Origin: a virus
DNA: 22,100 nt
Reading direction: 5' to 3' (one strand)
Virus record (IMG/VR): IMGVR_UViG_3300030109_002959
Span: 1-22,100 of that record
Shown here: positions 19,544 to 22,100 of the stretch, in pieces
Layout: each line of letters opens with the position of its first letter
Numbering within the stretch: the stretch's first letter is position 1
The notes under the pieces: model-generated
Databases searched by the model: none
What the model was told of the DNA's origin: nothing
What the model saw: only the letters and a program-made list of their open reading frames with translations
Translations under genes and position numbers: made by a program

Positions 19544-21998
19544 TTTGTGTTTCTCTTCTTCTAGCTGCAGCTATTGCAGTAGGATCGTTAGGAAATAAAT
19601 CAGCCACTTGTTGTGATGTCACTTGTCCGGTGTTCTGTGGTGTTTGTGCAACAGGGTTTTGAAGTTGTAAATCACCAACAACTGATTGAAACTCTTCTTG
19701 GTCTCTTTCTACTTCTTCACCCTCAACAGTTGTATTATTTTGTATAGATCTGTTTATCATAGATACTAGATTGTTATCTTCTTGTGCATCACCAGAGGAT
19801 TCACTAAAATCAGCAAACATATTTTCTTCTACTACTTGAGGTATGTTATCCTTAAATAAAGGTTCTGGTATGGACATAGGTAGATTAGATATTCTTTCTA
19901 TTATCTCAGCTTCGCTAATAGTATTGGGATCAACTTTAGGTATATCTTTATCCTCTTCTCCTAAGTAATTAATAAGTCTTGCTAATGCATCTCTTTTTCT
20001 TGTCATTCCAAGTTTCATTGCAGATTCAGTAACAGCTTTTGTCTTACCAAGTATAGTATTTGTTTTCAAAGCATCTACTATAGTTTGAACACTTCTACCT
20101 GAATAGTAATCTCTTCCAGGAAGAAACGTTGCTTTTATTGTACCAGTTCCTAATTTTTCACCTCTTAATAATTTAATTGTTTCTTCAGGCAGTAAAGCAT
20201 CATTCATAGCTCTTAATGCTACAGGATCAGTTAATATTTGTCCTGCTCTTCTAGATAACAATAGTAATGCAGCAGATGCTAGTAAACCAGGCGCACCAAA
20301 TATTAATCCACCTGCAATACCACCACCAAGTGTAAGTCTTCTAGCTAAAAACTGAGATGGGTCAGATAGTTTTGTTTCACCAATTGCTTTCATGTACGAT
20401 GCAAAATTATAAAATTCTTGTGCACCTTTATTACCAAGCATGTATTGTATTTTTCTTCTACCTCCTTCATCAAAAGAATTTTTAATACCGAAAGAAGCCA
20501 TAAATTTATCTGCACTAAATTCAGCAAAATCATCTCCACCAAATTTTAATTCTGTTGTATTAAATATACCATTGTTTCTTTTTACACTTTCAATACTAAA
20601 ATCTTTTAAATTTCTTTTTTGATCTCTTGTCATAACTTTTAATGTGTCAGATAAGTATGAAGCACCTGCCTGTATAGATGAATCTTCATCTATAAAATTC
20701 CAAACTGATTTAGCACCTGCGTCTGATGGACTACTAAATGCTCTTAAGAATTTGTTAAATGCATATTTAGCTTGCACGGCTCTGAATAAATCTTTACCAC
20801 CTTGTGTGGCTTTTGCACCTATTTCTCTTGATGGTTCAGCTCCAATTAATTTTTTAAACTGTACTACTGCATCTACAGAATCATTTTCAAAAACATTTTG
20901 ACCTAGATCTTTAAAGAATTGATCTCTGTATTGTGTTCCTGCACCTTGAAATCCTTCAAGACTTTTAGCTGTAAATGCATTTCTATCAAACTTTTTAAGA
21001 CTTTTTACTAAAGGTGATAATTGATAAAACCCTTGTACGTCTGCAAATATTTTATTTGCTTTTAAAAGCTGACCTTTTAATTGTTCAGCAGCTTTGATGT
21101 TTTGTTGTATATATTGATCCGCTAAAGGTTTACCGCTTTGTGCAGCTATGGTGTCGTAAGTAGCTTTAATTCCTTCATCTTCTAAATACTTACCTGGATT
21201 ATAAATGTCTTCACCAAATTTAGCAAAGTCAGTTTCCATAGCTTCTCTCATGATAAACATATTATTTTTTAATGTTGAATATCTACTACCCTCTATGGCA
21301 TTATTAAGCATCGTCATCACACCTTTGTATTGTTTTGGTGTAATCATCCCATCTCTTATACCTATCATAGCCTTCATAAATAAATTGATTGGATCTCCTT
21401 GCATAGTCAATACTTTTTCAATGTCTATTTGTTTTAAATCTCCAAAACCTTGTATATAAGTTTCAAACTCAGGAAACTGAGCTACGTTTTCATCTAAAAA
21501 TTCTCTTGCAGCTTTTTGTGTTTTTTCTAATTTTATTATTCTTGGGTTACCTGAAGTTGCAGCTAAGTTATCAAAAGTTTTATACGCACTATTATATAAA
21601 TCTACATTTTCAATAAATACTTTCTCTGCTTGTTGTCTGACAGAAGAATTAATTGCACTAACTTTAAGCAAAGGTGAGTATGCTTGTAGGTCTGAAAGAT
21701 ATCTTTTACCACCCGCAATTTCTGCTTCTGACTTAGCAACCTTACCAATAGGAGCTACTAATGGAAATACACCCATGAATTTAAAATAATTTCTACCAAG
21801 CCCTGAAAAAGTACCTTGTCCTTCTTTTAATCCAGATAACAATGGTAATGGTAAACCTTTGTCTCTTGCAAATTGTGCTAATTCTTTTTGCTTTGGTCCC
21901 ACGGTCCCAAAAAGATTTCTTATACCTTTGCTTATAGGACTAAATAAAAATGGAGATAATAATGAAGCTCCTGTATTCCACAACATAGCATTCTTCAT
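19536..21998 (-). CDS. Large probable virion or internal protein
   Basis: I do not recognise a named domain in this 820-aa protein. It is long, helical, and rich in Lys, Ala and Asn. It has one hydrophobic glycine-rich region (LTLGGGIAGGLIFGAPGLL, then ASAALLLLSR, at about residues 555-585) and a low-complexity Gln-rich C-terminus ending in DLFPNDPTAIAAARRRE. Such C-termini recur in proteins of marine phages encoded near structural genes, and the size fits an internal virion or ejection protein. The first ATG is at 21998. However, 33 codons upstream in the same frame look protein-like and reach an in-frame TAG at the window edge, so the true start is unclear. Confidence 0.6.
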   Translation of the reverse strand: MKNAMLWNTGASLLSPFLFSPISKGIRNLFGTVGPKQKELAQFARDKGLPLPLLSGLKEGQGTFSGLGRNYFKFMGVFPLVAPIGKVAKSEAEIAGGKRYLSDLQAYSPLLKVSAINSSVRQQAEKVFIENVDLYNSAYKTFDNLAATSGNPRIIKLEKTQKAAREFLDENVAQFPEFETYIQGFGDLKQIDIEKVLTMQGDPINLFMKAMIGIRDGMITPKQYKGVMTMLNNAIEGSRYSTLKNNMFIMREAMETDFAKFGEDIYNPGKYLEDEGIKATYDTIAAQSGKPLADQYIQQNIKAAEQLKGQLLKANKIFADVQGFYQLSPLVKSLKKFDRNAFTAKSLEGFQGAGTQYRDQFFKDLGQNVFENDSVDAVVQFKKLIGAEPSREIGAKATQGGKDLFRAVQAKYAFNKFLRAFSSPSDAGAKSVWNFIDEDSSIQAGASYLSDTLKVMTRDQKRNLKDFSIESVKRNNGIFNTTELKFGGDDFAEFSADKFMASFGIKNSFDEGGRRKIQYMLGNKGAQEFYNFASYMKAIGETKLSDPSQFLARRLTLGGGIAGGLIFGAPGLLASAALLLLSRRAGQILTDPVALRAMNDALLPEETIKLLRGEKLGTGTIKATFLPGRDYYSGRSVQTIVDALKTNTILGKTKAVTESAMKLGMTRKRDALARLINYLGEEDKDIPKVDPNTISEAEIIERISNLPMSIPEPLFKDNIPQVVEENMFADFSESSGDAQEDNNLVSMINRSIQNNTTVEGEEVERDQEEFQSVVGDLQLQNPVAQTPQNTGQVTSQQVADLFPNDPTAIAAARRRETQNV

Positions 21999-22100
21999 AG
22001 CAACAGCTGTATTTGTAAGTTGGTCTCTTTCTACGTCTCCCTCTGGGATTTCTGATAGGTCATCAGCTAAAGCTGCTGCAATCTCAACACCTGCTTGCTA

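Noticed and set aside
22098-22100. Amber recoding of the phage genetic code
   Set aside because: TAG serves as the normal stop of several genes here, including terS and the UvrD-like helicase.

Overview
The window looks like part of the genome of a tailed bacteriophage from an AT-rich aquatic, probably marine, setting. It carries a large terminase subunit, a likely small terminase subunit, a family A DNA polymerase, an archaeo-eukaryotic-type primase, two helicases, two PD-(D/E)XK nucleases, a DUF3310 protein and many very small genes that overlap by one to eight bases. Base composition and the resemblance of several small proteins to those of uncultured marine phages suggest a host such as SAR11 or another AT-rich bacterioplankton. 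That host assignment is inference. No integrase, RNA polymerase, CRISPR array or intact tRNA gene is visible.

Left part (1-5770), mostly minus strand. The large terminase subunit runs off the left edge and is preceded by an XF1762/gp66-like gene. Four small genes follow upstream, then a GC-rich, strand-asymmetric, repeat-laden island at about 2862-3720. Upstream of the island lie a VRR-NUC nuclease, two small genes, the small terminase subunit and two very basic proteins. The island sits between the two terminase genes and is the most unusual stretch here. It contains one small gene with a good promoter and ribosome binding site. The intergenic region 5528-5770 separates two divergent genes. 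It holds six copies of an 8-base operator-like word, a perfect inverted pair, a second palindrome and two matching promoter-like cores, all pointing to a control region.

Middle part (5771-9389). A plus-strand 2OG-Fe(II) oxygenase is followed by a minus-strand run of small unknown genes that ends at a strong terminator (7473-7499). A short plus-strand cluster of small genes (8405-9389) comes next, including one that appears to be transcribed without a leader.

Right part (9386-17213), a tightly packed minus-strand replication operon. In order of transcription it contains a conserved phage protein, a candidate single-strand-binding protein, the primase, a UvrD-like helicase, a small protein, DUF3310, a second 2OG oxygenase, a small basic protein, a 57-aa zinc-ribbon protein, a 31-aa membrane protein and DNA polymerase A. 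The polymerase has leucine at the position equivalent to E. coli Phe762. A SNF2-like helicase is transcribed divergently from this operon. It converges on a RecB-like nuclease, a 62-aa coiled-coil and membrane protein, and a long probable virion protein at the right edge.

Together the right side can supply priming, unwinding, synthesis and end processing of DNA. The left side supplies packaging.
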